DNA of 64,000 nucleotides, taken from Plectrocnemia conspersa. Lineage: Eukaryota > Arthropoda > Insecta > Trichoptera > Polycentropodidae. The DNA is taken from positions 248,001 through 312,000 of the forward strand of contig VTFK01000174.1 in NCBI GenBank assembly GCA_009617715.1, given 5' to 3'. Below the pieces are notes generated by a model. That model had not been told where the DNA came from and ran no database searches. It saw only the letters and a program-made list of their open reading frames with translations. The position numbers were made by a program, and so were the translations under genes. Below, in pieces: positions 37,386-50,535 of the stretch. Position 1 is the stretch's first letter; each line of letters starts with the position of its first letter.

Positions 37386-38956
37386 CAAAATATGGGGCAA
37401 TACATATAAAAATAATAAATAATAACTTACATCTAAAAAACATTATATTATTAGATAAATCTCAATTCCACCAAAACTGTAAATTAATTAAATCATGAAA
37501 ATATATTATTACACTCATATGCATAAAAGTATACGTACATTAAAAATTATGTCTTCATATAATATAATAATACACATCGCGTGACAAAAAATATAAAATG
37601 AACTACATACTCAGTGTGCATCATAATAAAGTACAGTGTGATTATGAAATAAGGATTTCGAGCTGATATGTAATGTAATATAAAAACTGCGTATTAATTT
37701 AATGGTTTGTTGACTTTACAATTTTAGATAAGTGACGCATTTAAAAGTTTTTTTTATTAATAAAATATTATATAAAAATATAAAAAAAATGGTACTTGGT
37801 GATGGTTTAGGCTATCATAAAAAAAAAATAATATTTACATGTGATTTTTTAGATTTATAATATGATCCAATACTGTTGTATTTCATAAGTAATAAATAAC
37901 TAATAATAAAAAAAATATTATTATTATTTTGAAAAACTTTTTATTATAAATAAAATTATTCTGGTTAATTTAATAATGTATTACTAGCTGCTACAGTGAT
38001 GCCTTTCATACCCCAACTTTACTATAAAAACTTGGAAATGGCTAATTGTTAGACAGTCATGTACATGACAAAATATTTTAGTTATAGACTAGAAACTTTA
38101 TCTTGAATATTTGAATATTCAAATAACGAAAAAATTCGTCCGTTTTAACTCTTAGTTATTTCAACATTTGTCCATATATTTGTAAAAATTCGTTAATATT
38201 CATAGAAATTAAAAATCTAAATAAATATTACAATAATTTTACAAACACAATTAAAAAATATAGAAAAGTATTTGTTCCGAGTATTTATTTTTTATATTTT
38301 TTTCATTAACACAAAAAATATTGAATTTAGGGTCTGTTCAAAGTAATTTACAATATAAATATTTTTCCGTGGATACCAAGTTGTAGTTTCTACAACATTT
38401 TGCAGGTAACTAAAATATGAACTAAAGAATCCAATTCGAATATTTAATCACTAAATATATGCCCGTTTTTTAAATATTTCTTAGTATTCGAGAAACAACT
38501 CTAAAAACACATTTTTTTATTCTCAAAGAACTGCTGCTTTTATCTTTAAGTTATTTATGATAACCATGGCCAAGATAAAAGCCAGAAAACAAGCAATCGT
38601 ATACAAAATAATAATAAAAAAATTTGTAATTACAGAAATTTCAAAAATTGTTCATATTATCGAGTTATTATTATTGTTTAAACAAATATTTGAAAACTCA
38701 CAGTCATCCATATAAGAAGCATTAAAATAATTTGTAAGTGAATTTATTGGATTCATGTTTTTTTTTAAATTATAATACTAAAATATCATTAAAATTTCGA
38801 TTTGTCGCATTTGAATCATAAGTCTGTTATTTTAATAAAATACAACATTAATATTTTTTGTGAGAATAATACTTATTTTGAAATTAAATTCGGTATATGA
38901 TACTTTTTTATGTACTCTCAGTTGATTTTTAACTGATACTATTATATATTGCTTCT
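37386..38956. other. AT-rich bi/omb intron, no gene recognised
   Basis: Noncoding. Around 37985-38045 it carries a diverged repeat (ACTAGCTGCTACAGTGATG) also seen at 20294-20345. I see nothing else. Confidence 0.6.
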
Positions 38957-41584
38957 TTAACCCATCCCGTACGGAAGGTAGAAAAATCGCGAGCGTTCCG
39001 AACCGGGGTTCATTTTGTCCCCCAGACTATTCTCGAAATTATGATACTTTTTCAACAGAAAATTGTTAACCTAATCATCTAACATGTGTTTCCATACATA
39101 TTTACTTTCATAAAACGAATAAAATCTCTTTTTATTAGCATTTTTTGCAAATTATAGTCATATTTTTCGGCGACATTTCTGGCCAAAGAACGATCGGCGA
39201 TTGAGGGGCGTCTACATGCGTTTACTTGTCGATGCTTGTTGCAGCGTTTCTCAAACACTGACTAATAAAATTATTATTATTTAATTATTTATAAATCGAT
39301 TAAATTTTCAACAAATTAAATCAATTAAAAAATTAGTAAAACATTATATTATTTATATATAACTTATTATTGTTAAAAATAATAATTGCAAAAGAAATAA
39401 AAATAATTCACATTTTTTTTTTAAAATAATGTGTTTATAATATAAAATAACAAAAATAATATATTTATATTTAGGATAATAATATAAATATTTCATTTAT
39501 TTTACGCGTGTATCTTGTAAACAATTTGGACATGACAATATTTTCAACTGGTGCTTGTGAACCGTACATATCGCTTTTTTTGCAGGTGGTGCAAAAAATC
39601 GAGTCTTTCTGTCCTAATTTCTAGGGCAAAAGCTGCACCTATTTCTCCTAACCTCTTCAACGCGATTTTCAGGGAGTATTGTCAGTAGAGTAACAGTTTC
39701 AACGTTAGTTGCTTGATCATAAAGTGTGAAACCATATTGAATATGTTTATGAAACGATATCCCACTATTTTTCGCAAATTTATGTTCTCCGGCAAATTCC
39801 ATGGCTAAATTTGTTGACAACAGTGTGACCGATTGTTTTTTTTTTTCGGAACCTATGAAACCAATGTGATGTCATCGGTAAAGCCAAAACGACTAGATAA
39901 TTCCTCTTGCTGGCGTGAACGCAAAAATTCTTGCGGTATTTCACGCTTATTTTTAATAATTGTTTCTGTTAATGCTGTCTTCCAAAAGTCTTTGAGCAAG
40001 GAGCATTGACGCAAAGAAGTTGTCAGTAATGACACCACGTCCAGTTCCAATATAAGAACTAATTAGATCAGTCACTACCCTTTCACCTTGGTTTCTCTCT
40101 CGTACTTGCTGCTTTCCCATGTATGGTTGTATATTTAAAATATATGACGTCTCTACATCAGCAGCAACCCATATTTTTATTCCATATCTGCCGGGCTTAC
40201 TTTTGATAAAAGCGCGAAATGGGCATCTCTCTCGATACGTAGCCAGTCTTTCGTCAACCGTGATATGCGATCTTGGAGAGTAATTATTCAAACAGGCTGC
40301 TTTAAATTTATTAAATATCGAGCGTAGTGATTCAAATTTATCTTGCGATTGTTGAAATCGTAATTGTCTGGTGTTTCTGTCATCAAAGTGAATTTTACTG
40401 TATAAATATACGAATTTGTCCCTTGAAATGACCGTAGAAAAAAAGAATTCCTTAAAAAGCTGGTTAAATGTCCATATTTCCTTTAGTGGTAGTCTACGGC
40501 CATTGCATCTTCCAGATGCTATCAATACGCTGATGAATGATTCTATTTCCGGTTGGTTGGTGTGGAATTGATTGTAATTTCTAGAGACCCGATAAGTCTC
40601 CACTACTACTTATTTCTTGAATCATCGCTGCAGTCATGAAGAGAGCAAAGGTTTCCTTGATTGTAGTCACATTGCTAGCCTCTGTTCCAAGTCCTGAAGA
40701 AGATGTTACGATATTCTGGATTCGCGTTCTGGAATTGTATCATGGAGTTGAATGCCATTCTAGACCAGATCTTGACATGAACGTGGTGTCTTCTGGTGTG
40801 AATTCATCATCTTCGGTTTCTTCATCTTTTGATGAAGAATCGTCAGCTTCGTTATAGATTACATCATTTACGTCGGTGGCACCTGAATCCAACTCTTCAA
40901 AGTCGATATCACTGTCAAAAGATTCATCGAAATTGACATCATCTTCACATTCGTCTAAAAGTCTTTCTGTATCTTGTCTGGACGACATATCCCAGTATTT
41001 TATCACAATTTATACCGCAAAAAAATCACCAAATACGTATAATATAATATACAGAAAATAACAAAGTGTATAATAATTCTTCCTACATGAAATAAAAGGT
41101 ATAAGATGATGGAATTACAAAAATAAAAATAATAAATCAGCTTTGCAAACAATGAAACACGGCAAAAGTTTGGGAGACACTGATTTGCAAGCACGTGGCT
41201 TTCTCCAGACAATGATTCTTCTGAGAAGGTGATGGTATACCAACAGCATATAGCTTTCTCGTTCTAACTCATTGTGGAAACCGACCATCGACACATTCAT
41301 AACTTTCGAGTGCGAGTGAACCCAAATGTTATCCTCTATACCTGCCCTTCTTGGAATTGCAAAACTGACGGTCACTCACAAATAATAGATATTTTACCGC
41401 AAATTTATTGTTTAAACCGTTATACGATTTCGAAATTGACTCAAAACAAATTTTACCTATGTATAATCCTTAATTACAGGATTACATAAAATGTGGGTCT
41501 ATTAATGGTAGTAATTAAAAAGTTACAGTGAAAAACAACTTCTTGGGGTATTTTTTGGCCCCCTTTTCGCCCAGGAAGGGTTAA
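38957..41584 (-). mobile_element. piggyBac-family DNA transposon, inactive copy
   Basis: The element is bounded by TTAA at 38957-38960 and 41581-41584, the target-site duplication of the superfamily. The ends are imperfect inverted repeats: CCCATCCCGTACGGAAGG on the left and CCCTTCCTGGGCGAAAAG on the right (reverse complement), about 12 of 18 matching. Length 2628 bp is normal for an autonomous piggyBac. The interior carries a broken minus-strand transposase. It sits in the intron upstream of the alternative T-box exons, antisense to nothing recognisable and in the same orientation as bi/omb. Confidence 0.9.
39500..41006 (-). pseudogene. piggyBac transposase, broken (DDE_Tnp_1_7 type)
   Basis: This once encoded the cut-and-paste transposase of the surrounding element. 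An acidic N-terminus (Asp/Glu/Ser-rich, 41006-40740) ends at a TGA. A frameshift near 40610 leads into a 216-residue block (40603-39953) with the core: PEIESFISVLIASGR, then ITVDERLATYRERCPFRAFI holding the first catalytic Asp (VDE), KPGRYGIKIWVAADV, and VITDNFFAS with the second Asp. A further frameshift near 39965 gives NKREIPQEFL and DDITLVSYVPKKK. The third catalytic Asp region (GGVD-LDQ type) is not visible and seems deleted. A Cys-rich tail follows (RNRCSFCPRN, stop, then DRKTRFFAPPAKKAICTVHKH), corresponding to the C-terminal zinc finger with several cysteines lost. At least two frameshifts and two stops make it inactive. Confidence 0.9.
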
Positions 41585-41639
41585 TAAAACAAAATTAATT
41601 TTGCCAATACACATTTCGTTTCGACACTTTTTAACTACA

Positions 41640-42290
41640 TCGTGCGCCTCACTAGTGCAAAGTGTTAACAATTTCATTCGACGCTAAATTGAATTCGCCG
41701 CTCAATCATCACTCCCACGTTCGCAATCAAGCACAGATTATTAACAGCCGAAACGGAAAAAAAAACATATATATGGCGTTTCGGTTTTTAATTGCCTTTT
41801 ATTTAGCCGCCAGAGGTTCTCCAAAGGTCGATCAATTTTTTAGTCGGTCGTTAAATTTTGATATACGCGCCGGCGAGACGCGAGCAACTGTCAATCGGCC
41901 GTTTAAATTGACACTCTGAATTGCCGCGATACGCGGGATAAAAAAATGGGAATTGAATATAAAAAAAAAACGTCGGCGGCCCACCGTTCTAGCGCCGCTG
42001 AACTCTGCTGTGAGAACTCCTTTGGGAAATTCGCCGCTCGTAAAAATTAACGCGATACTAATTCGACGGTCACCCTGTGCGTCGTGTGTGCGACCTTAAC
42101 GCGATCGGACGCGTAATTATGTCGTCGGGGGCGCGCAGGGCCGAATTAGGATAATCGATGATTCAATTAGGAAAAGATACGTAACCTAATCTGATAGGTA
42201 TTTGAATAATTCGTAGAGCTGAATTTGCGTAATTCAATTCGATGTAAAGCTAATCAAACGTATAAAGCTATGAGGTGAGTGGAGAATGTT
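41640..42290. other. GC-richer island beside the piggyBac copy
   Basis: CpG-rich and non-repetitive, with several GATA/TAAT cores. The plus frame 41662-41919 is unrecognised. Candidate regulatory. Confidence 0.3.
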
Positions 42291-44139
42291 TTTGAAGCAT
42301 TTCAAATTAAATAAGCATCGGGAGCTCTCAACCGCTAGTTACAGGGCTTCAAAAAGTTTAAGAAATGTGTGCATATTTAATAGCACTATTTAGTGAAAAT
42401 ATAATATGATATATTTTTAACTAATTCCAACCTAAATAAAAATAATCATTAACACATTTCTAAAGTAATGTTGTTTAATTTTCCTATATATATACATATC
42501 TTGAATATTAGATAGATACAAAAAATATTTATATACGATAAAATTAAATGACATATTGTCCTTACATAAATTTAATGTAACTCTTTTAAAAATATATATT
42601 TACGTTTTTTACTGTATTAGAGATACGTTAATACAATAAAAAAACACTATTATCCTAATAAAAAAATCCTGTTTGCTTAAAAAGTATTATAAATATTAAT
42701 GACAATTTAAATGAGTGATATAAAAAATAATTGTTCCATAAATCGAATTATTTGTGCATTACTGTTGAACACCTTATGAATTACTCCATGCAACAAATCG
42801 CTCAAAATAATTTCCTAATAAATTTCACCCATAAATATTGCCCTAGAGTCGCGATCGCGTCCCTTATTTTTGCCCGTTGCGCCCAAAATGCCTTCGTGTT
42901 TTCGGCGATAGCTATAAGAAGCTGGAAAAAATATGCGGGATGGTGCTAATCTATTATAGGTTTGCACAATTGTTTTATTTGATATTTAATAATACAAATA
43001 TTGTTTGTATAATAGTCAATATGACGCATTAAGAAAATCTGTCAAATAATGATGATCAGATTTATAATACAAAATATTTTTTCATCTCTCGATTTTTTTA
43101 TTTTTTAAATAGCTGCAATTTTGAAACTATATCAATTAATCAAAAAAGTTTTATAATAATATGATTAAAACAACATTAGTATACCTTGTTCTTAAGAATC
43201 ATTAGATATACATTGAGATTGAGTGAGATTTTGGGGTCTCTTGATGATATCCAAATAATCTATTTGTTTTAAGTTGGACATGAAAAACTCTACTAGATGT
43301 GGTATTTTAATTAACAATTTACCTGAAAATATTTTTTTTTTAAAAAAATACTGCAAAATCAAAAAGTTTTGTCGTAATAATAATAATAATATTGTTGTCA
43401 ATGGAAATTTAATTTTCTAGATATAGGTAAAAAAAAATAGCTTTTATTTATTTTTTTGATTTTGATTCAGATTAAAAATTAAATTTTTCCTTGTGAATAA
43501 AAAATTTACTTAAAAATATTTTATATATTTATAAGTGCAGCAAAATAATATTTCGGTCTGTTTCAGATCGAAGATATGTAATAAAATGCTTTCCATGATA
43601 CTATAAAATGCTGCAGAATAAGGAAAAAATTATTGCTGCGCGGCGCACAGTTTCTTAAATTTCAATATATTAAAAAATGAGCTTTATTAATGGCATAATT
43701 TCAATAAAGAAAAATAAAGGGAAGGAGAGGCAAATAGTATATTATTTTTACTGTAAATTATAACACTTTACGGGCCCATGTGAACTTCATGTACGATTAG
43801 CCGTATAATCGTTATCTTTTAAAGTAATCGCTTTATGTTTAATATGCTTAATGATGAGCGCAAAATAAGTCAATAAATACGAATTTATATATTAAACAGA
43901 CGTTTTAAACCTCTAATATTAAAAAGTAAATGTTTTTTAAAAATAAATCGTTTTTTTATAAACAAAATTCGATGACCATTTTTAATATATTTACACTAAA
44001 AAATAAATTAAATTTTATTCTAATCATTTAACAGGGAGCATTGTTAGAAGAAAGATATTTCGCAAAGTGACTAGAATATAGTAAAAAAAAATTATACCAT
44101 ATAAATCGATATTGAATAATGCATAAGCGGCTTTATTTA
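42291..44139. other. AT-rich intron with a small island at 42740-42950
   Basis: 42731-42949 is open and slightly GC-richer (GTCGCGATCGCGTCCC) without a recognisable product. The rest is low complexity, including a TAA run near 43376. Confidence 0.4.
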
Positions 44140-44205
44140 ATAGTTTTACAATGACGCATATTTGAGTCATTGGTCTGTAAAGTGTTTTACGGACTTATGG
44201 TATCG
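44140..44205 (+). repeat. Dispersed repeat with TGACGCATATTTGAGTCA
   Basis: TTTTACAATGACGCATATTT plus GAGTCATTGGTCTGTAAAGT matches the reverse complement of 50475-50530. Confidence 0.6.
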
Positions 44206-44379
44206 TGTTATAATGACGTAATGAACTGCAGAATAAAAAAATAATACTACGATAGAAATCGTAAAAAAAAACTTTTCGATACGCGGTGTATATTTTTTTT
44301 TAATAATTATTTTATATTGGATCTACATTTTTTTCGTGTGTTTTTTTCCCTAAATACCAATCGTTTGCTCCTCGTCCGT

Positions 44380-44880
44380 CCCCGTTTCAGCCCTCTAAGG
44401 CTTCAGCTTACGTACAGACATTGCGCACACACATCCACACTGGTAATCCATAGTGGACATGTCAGAAACATGGACGAATCTTGGTCGGCGCTCGCGGTCC
44501 CCGAAACCGGTGTGTCCAGATTTGTCGTCACGTATATGTATATGGCAGCTACCGGCCACTATATCGCATGTCACTGACAACGCGAAATCATGTCGCAGTT
44601 TTGTACGACATCCGAACGCCGTCATCGCTCTTATTTCGCCGGCGAGCGATATCCGACGGATACGCACACACATGCGTGGGTGCACGTGTGTAATAAAACG
44701 TCGCGGGAGAGCGATAATATGAATTTGAAATAATGAAGCGTGGCCGAGGGGAGGAGAGAACCCAACCGGCAACGAGCCGTAGACGCATAAGTGATATAAT
44801 AAAACATAGACGCTCTAGGCACTCGATTTGCACTTTCGTATCGATCGTTCACACTACAACGGTTATGTGACGACTGACTT
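44380..44880. other. GC-richer island open in many frames
   Basis: Six overlapping frames of 70-125 codons on both strands, none resembling a known protein. Contains an imperfect inverted repeat ACACACATGCGT...GCACGTGTGT (about 44667-44691). Candidate regulatory. Confidence 0.3.
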
Positions 44881-45229
44881 TTCGTGATTATATTTTATTA
44901 TATTAATAAATTTATACCTTTTTATAATTAGCGGTTCAACCTATAACCCAAAGATGCACCTATACGTTTCTACACCTTTTAACGATTAACTGTATTTTTT
45001 ATGTATTTTTTAACGCTCACACACACTTATAATGATTATAACACACCCCATTGTTAAAAAATGAACGATTAATAAATTAAAACAATCGTAAAAACCGCTT
45101 TACGGCATGTTCATAAATCATGCTCCATGCCTTATATTGCGGCACATAAACATGATATTATTCATAAATTTTAATTTTACTATTAGCTATCTACACATTT
45201 TTTGTTAATTTAAAGACATCCTGTGCGAG

Positions 45230-45690
45230 CTTCCGCTGTATTAAACATTTTATTCAATCGCGATTGGATTGATGGACGATTTGAGAATTGACACACAGCG
45301 TACGAACGAACGCGATGATTTTATTTTTATTTCGTATAAAAAACGGTTCTCAAACGCACCGACCCAGTTGTTCGATTCATAATTCATCATTTAAAAAACT
45401 TTTGATTTTTATCGTCGTCGCGAGAAAAAAATACTTTTTCTATGTGTGCTTCGCGTGCGTCTAAAGATTTATCGTTTCGATTCGTCGCATGATAAATTAA
45501 TTGCATCGAATTGTTGGTTACCGCTGGACGGAGTTTTCGGTTAACGCGAACGGTTCAGATTCGCGACACGAATCTGGCGCAGACGACGCGCCCGCAATAT
45601 TGCCTAATCACTTCTCGGTCGGCATCTCGTTCATAATGTATCTGACAATCGATTACTTTTATTACGACTATACGTATGACACAGCTTCTT
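45230..45690. other. GC-richer unique island
   Basis: CpG-bearing (GGAGTTTTCGGTTAACGCG, GACGACGCGCCCGC). A 63-codon frame only. Candidate regulatory. Confidence 0.25.
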
Positions 45691-45899
45691 AAACTGAATC
45701 GCTTTCCAAATAAAATAAATGCAAAGAATATTAAAAGATAATAAGCAGTTACTATTAAAAAAAATATATATATAAAATAAGTGATTATTTTATATTAGGA
45801 TATTTATTTCAGACTTTAACCTTTCCGGTGCGATTTTCCAGTGCGGCTGATATTTCATTAATGCTTAATCTAATTTTTAAATTTCTATCACAGTTATAA

Positions 45900-45940
45900 C
45901 TAGCTGTCGGTCCCTCACTATCGTGAGGTACCGCAGCGAG
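45900..45940 (+). repeat. Dispersed repeat, CCTCAC-TATC-GTGAGG hairpin
   Basis: TAGCTGTCGGTCCCTCACTA followed by TCGTGAGGTACCGCAGC. A perfect 6-bp palindrome with TATC loop at 45913-45928. Confidence 0.65.
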
Positions 45941-46959
45941 TTTATGTATTCTAAGTAAATATACCATTATAAGTATCACAAATAAAAATACATATATTCA
46001 AATCGTCAAGTATTTACAAGAGTGACATAAACACATTACAAATTTTTAATTACAAAAGCACGCGAACAATTCACTTAAAAATTATATATTTTATTATTTT
46101 ATATCAAATAATAATATAATAATGAAACCGTTAAATAAAATTTCAAACTGATTTTAAAGCCTGTATTTTTCTTAACTTTTGTTTAAAATATGTGCGATAT
46201 GATAACCCTAGCATATGATGGGCTTCGCGTAGAAAGGGTTAAATTAAAGCAATGAATAAAAAGAGTCTTGTAAAAGTAGCTAAGCTATAAATATATTTAA
46301 TTTATATAAAAATTGCTTTTCTTAATACACAATAAAGAAACTATTGTTTAATTAACAATAAAATTGTAAAAATAATTGCTTCAGTGTTCTCTTAGCTTAT
46401 TTAAATTTTCAATAAAACGTTGATTTAAATTTTATAAAGATTTTTGTAATCTTAATCCTAATTGCAATTGGTTTAAAACTGTGAGAACTTGAATCAGTAT
46501 TTTTTAAAATATAAATGTCATTTGTATAATATATTGAATGAAGAGAGCTTGAGCTAACTTAAGCTGGAATTTTATACGGGGTCGAGAGTTCATTATTTAG
46601 CGAAAGAACATGGCTTCAATGTATTATATAATCAGGAGATTTATATTTAAATATTTTTTAAGTAAAGCCGTCATGCCAAATGGTATCGAATGCGTTTTCT
46701 GGCGTTAATAGTTATGTGTTAAAATTAGTGGAAATGTGTAAAAAAATGTTAAATGTTGAATGATTCATACAATGACATTAAAAAGTACCCCGGGAACAAT
46801 GTTTAATCTAATAAAAAATAATAATTAATTAAAAACTTAATAGTTTAGAAGTCGCAGATACAATGTAAGTAGTAGTCTCGAGATATAAAGTGATATAATC
46901 GCCCATATTAGGGCAGTTTAGAACAACTTGCTACTACCAGTAACAAATCTAACTTTTCT
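45941..46959. other. AT-rich intron, nothing recognised
   Basis: No feature. Confidence 0.5.
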
Positions 46960-47540
46960 CCGTTACACAGTAACCGCTCATTGTTGGATTAGCACTGATC
47001 CCACTAATTTATATAATTAAGCCTCCGCCCGCATTCAACTAGAACCGATGAAAAATTTACACCCACTTTACTTTGTTTCGAATATGTAAATATTAATTGC
47101 GCAAACTTACACTTTGTGTGCTGAGCACACACAAAAAATGTGTGTATGTACATACGTATAAAATAAAAGCAATAAATCTCCGCCGAGCAAATTCTGGGAA
47201 ACTTCTCAAGGCGCCCGATCACGTTTTACGTATTAAAAACTCGACGAGGAGATCCGGTGGATCATCTTATGTAAACAGAGGTCCAAAAATGCACCCGGAC
47301 CCGGAGAGTGAAGAACTGGACCCGCCAAAACACCCAAGGCTACGTTTGGCGCCTGCACTTAACCCGTTTTATTTATTTAGTACACCGTGCACCAAAACAA
47401 ACAAAAAAGAACAACACATACTAATCATACGATCGCGTGATGCGCCCTCGGGCCTCGTTTTCTCACCTTTGTTCGCTGTAACCGTTGGTTAAGACATTTA
47501 TTCGACGCCAATGCGATTCAGTGACGCCTCGCGATTTAAG
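46960..47540. other. GC-richer island with a 131-codon frame
   Basis: The plus frame 47097-47492 encodes a basic, Pro-rich product (HPDPESEELDPPKHPRLR) that I do not recognise. An antisense frame overlaps its start. More likely regulatory DNA than a gene. Confidence 0.25.
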
Positions 47541-47759
47541 AAAAAAATGTAATAATCTGATTCATAACAAAACATACATGTAGATCATTTTTATGTATCT
47601 GTTTGTATCATCTATAAATAATTGATATAGGTTAAAGCTAACTAAAGCCTATTCGTAAGATTGACTAATCGTATCTTTCTGATATAATTGATTTATTTAT
47701 GAATAATTAGGTTTTCCAAAATTGATTATAATTCAACCAAATAAATATTATCCTAAAGG

Positions 47760-48240
47760 ATTTTTGCACTTGAGTCGTCATGTTTTTATGTGCTCTCTAA
47801 AATTTTCGATCGCTCTCGGCGGTCATAAACAATTTCATATTAGATGATTATCGATCACGGTAAATCATCTAGACACGTATTCCAGTTTCCTGTCCGTCAT
47901 GTGTTAATATAATAATATTTTTAATACATAAACGCACACTCGCACGTTGCGTATACTATAAAAAAGGCAATAAATAATCCCGGGTATAATTTTGAACAGG
48001 CGTTCGGGTTAATTGCGTCCATTTTCTCACGTTCCTTCTGCGAAGGTGTGTTTTTTTTCTTCAGGTTTTATGACGCGTTTATAACACTTTTTGTTTGGTC
48101 TTTTTAGGACTTAATCCTCGTTAGTGGTCCGTAACCGATTGTCTAGCTCGATCTAATTATATTATATAAAAATTAAACAGCAACAAATCGTCGATATTTG
48201 TTTAGCCAGTGTTTTGGGTCGTAAAGCGGGACTATACAAA
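47760..48240. other. GC-richer unique island
   Basis: Contains TTTTCGATCGCTCTCGGCGG, TAGATGATTATCGATCACGG and several CpGs, with no frames. Candidate regulatory. Confidence 0.25.
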
Positions 48241-48419
48241 TATGAAGCTCAGAACTTCGCATGTCTATTTGATCACATTTTTTCATACTATATAAGTTGT
48301 TATATTTATAGCGACCTACCTCCAAATTACACGTGTAATAAACAAATCCACTTAATCTCTTGATACAGGCGTATCACGCGAGCAAACTCGACTGATAAAG
48401 TAATCTAATCTTACACAAA

Positions 48420-48720
48420 AAAACGACGTGCTATGGAATCATTCCACATCTCCTCTCTTTAAATCAATCTCACTTAAATGGTGGGTAGATAATCAGCCAC
48501 GAAGCTTCGTGAGGAGAGTGAAGTTAAAACAACAAAAAAAAAAACACACGAAGATACGTCAGTTATTTTCTTGCGTTAAGTTAACAAGGCATTTTTGGGT
48601 CCGACCGCATTCACCGCAATTATACGTTATGGCGCCATATTTGTTTAATATGGCGTGATGATACCACCCAAAAAGAAATTCCTCGAGAACGGTTCACGTA
48701 AACGGAGCAGACAACTATTT
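48420..48720. promoter_or_regulatory. Island with three Pho/YY1-type GCCAT cores
   Basis: ATGGCGCCAT (48629-48638) holds two inverted GCCAT cores and ATGGC at 48650-48654 is a third, all within 26 bp. Such cores are the recognition element of Pho/YY1 at Polycomb response elements. Inference only. Confidence 0.3.
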
Positions 48721-49044
48721 TTTATTGTTTTTTTTTCTGTATAGAAAAATTTTCATTTGAGAATAAAAATGCTAGCTAGAAACTTATAAACATACACTTA
48801 CAATAAAAAAAATCAGAGAATAAAATTAACCCATTAGTGATTTTTCTACATTGAGATAAATCGTATCATTTTGAAAATATGATGTTTTATCAAATTTATC
48901 ATCTAAAAAAATTTTGTTCTTACGTGTTATTGTACACCCGTACTTTTCGAGGCTAATATTACTTTAATGCTCTCTTATAAAGGCAATGCAATTGATTCGA
49001 AAAATTAAACATTATTGTTTCGTAATTTTTTTAATATTAACATC

Positions 49045-49095
49045 CTACTGTTCTGTAAATTATGGACTACGTTATTCCGGCCTTTTAATGCTATC
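49045..49095 (-). repeat. SINE family 2 head fragment
   Basis: GGACTACGTTATTCCGGCC matches 659-677. The body beyond is decayed. Confidence 0.4.
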
Positions 49096-49389
49096 AATAT
49101 AGCAATAGAATACACAAAAAATCATAAGTTATTAAAATTAGATGATACGAATCGGATCAGATTATCATAATTGACATTAAATAGATATATGTTACATAAC
49201 CCTTCAGTAGTTTAAAGAAATGCTCAGCGACATACAAATTTCTACGAGAACTCAGCGAATCGTATACTAGCTGGATACAAGAACCAAATATTTTATAAAA
49301 ATATCTCAAGAACCGTTTCTGAACTTTTTCAATTAAGTAATTTGGTTATTCAAGGATTTCATATTATAGATCCTGATTAAAAAATGCTG

Positions 49390-49780
49390 CAAACCCAAAA
49401 AAGTTCGGAAATGCTCCAAAAAAAATGATCGTCAAAGTAAGACGTGTTTTTAATTATAAAGATTTTTCGCAAATGTCGTTTATGTAAAGAGAGAATCTCC
49501 AAATGCTGTGAAAAGTAATTTTGAGATCGTTAGTACAAGTTTATCTAGCCAAAACCTTCCCACCGAGATCGTAAGAATATTTTAATAATAAATGACATTA
49601 GTAAAATGACATACTAATGTATTTGTTGACACTAAAAGGCAGACAGTTTACGGAAACTTAACTCCATAGAGTTCAAATCATTTTGTAGAGAGAAAGAGTC
49701 CGCAACATATCAAATGCATCTAAACAATTAAACTGGTAGTAGACCTTTGAGGAACCTCCAAAATGCTGATATATTTTTTC
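49390..49780 (-). pseudogene. Probable C-terminal fragment of a non-LTR retrotransposon ORF2
   Basis: On the minus strand around 49520-49395 the frame reads HLEILSLHKRHLRKIFIIKN and then TSYFDDHFFWSI. This resembles the L-SLHKRR--D--FLYK block at the end of insect non-LTR ORF2 proteins. Upstream sequence is too decayed to align by eye. The family is not certain. Confidence 0.4.
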
Positions 49781-50168
49781 AACAATCTCAAGTGATACAT
49801 TCTTAGAATAACCAGAAAAAATGGGTTGGGTTGAGTGAATACAGTAGGAATATATAAGTCAGCTGCCGACCTTGACAATCTAAGCCTTGACAATCTAAGA
49901 CCTTAAGGACTACACTGCTGAGACAATATGTAGTAGTGTTTGAAATTTTTTTTATAATTAACCATCTCAAGTGATACATTTTTAAATTAACCAGAATAAT
50001 TTTCATGTATGTATATCATATAATTATATAATTTTTTATTTTTATTTTTTAAATTTAATAATAAATATATTAAGCGTACTTATTATATTTATAATTAAAT
50101 TAATCGTAACCGCAGAATGAGTTATTTCTTACTCATGCGAAATTACGTAAATAAATTAAAAATAAAAT

Positions 50169-50392
50169 CAGTGGCAGTTTGTCCATATGGTCAGCGGAGC
50201 TGCAGCCCTTCCAGTTAAAAACAAAATATTAAAAGTGTTCCTGTTTTAAATATTTTTATGTATGTATGCTACTCAGACAGTAAATTATTTTTGCTTATTT
50301 TGATATTTTATAAAGTACATATTTTATTTTTTTAATATTTTGTCTTTTATTGCTGCAACCCTATCACTACAAATTATTGCGGGACGCCACTG
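50169..50392. mobile_element. Possible second hAT-like MITE
   Basis: Ends are CAGTGGC on the left and GCCACTG on the right. The right end, reverse-complemented, reads CAGTGGCGTCCCGCAATAA, and a further GxTGCAGC motif is inverted about 35 bp in from each end. The flanking 8-mers (AATAAAAT, GTAAGAAT) match at only half their positions, so it is old or the ends are misplaced. Confidence 0.4.
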
Positions 50393-50469
50393 GTAAGAAT
50401 ATTTTGTATAAATAATGTATTTTACGGTAAGCGGAAAATAGAAGTGCTTAAAATTATTTTTATCCCAAC

Positions 50470-50535
50470 ATTATTTTGCCCACAACATTTTACAGGCTTA
50501 TGACTCAAATATGCGTCATTGTAAGACTATTGTTA
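50470..50535 (-). repeat. Dispersed repeat with TGACTCAAATATGCGTCA
   Basis: CATTTTACAGGCTTATGACT plus CAAATATGCGTCATTGTAAG is the complement of 44140-44205. Confidence 0.6.

Noticed and set aside
44317..44852. Six overlapping frames of 70-125 codons on both strands
   Set aside because: All frames open at once is a composition effect of a GC-richer island; no product resembles a known family.
47097..47492. 131-codon plus-strand frame with a Pro/Glu-rich centre
   Set aside because: No recognisable domain, a run of Lys/His at the start from AT-rich DNA, and no sign of exons or a promoter.
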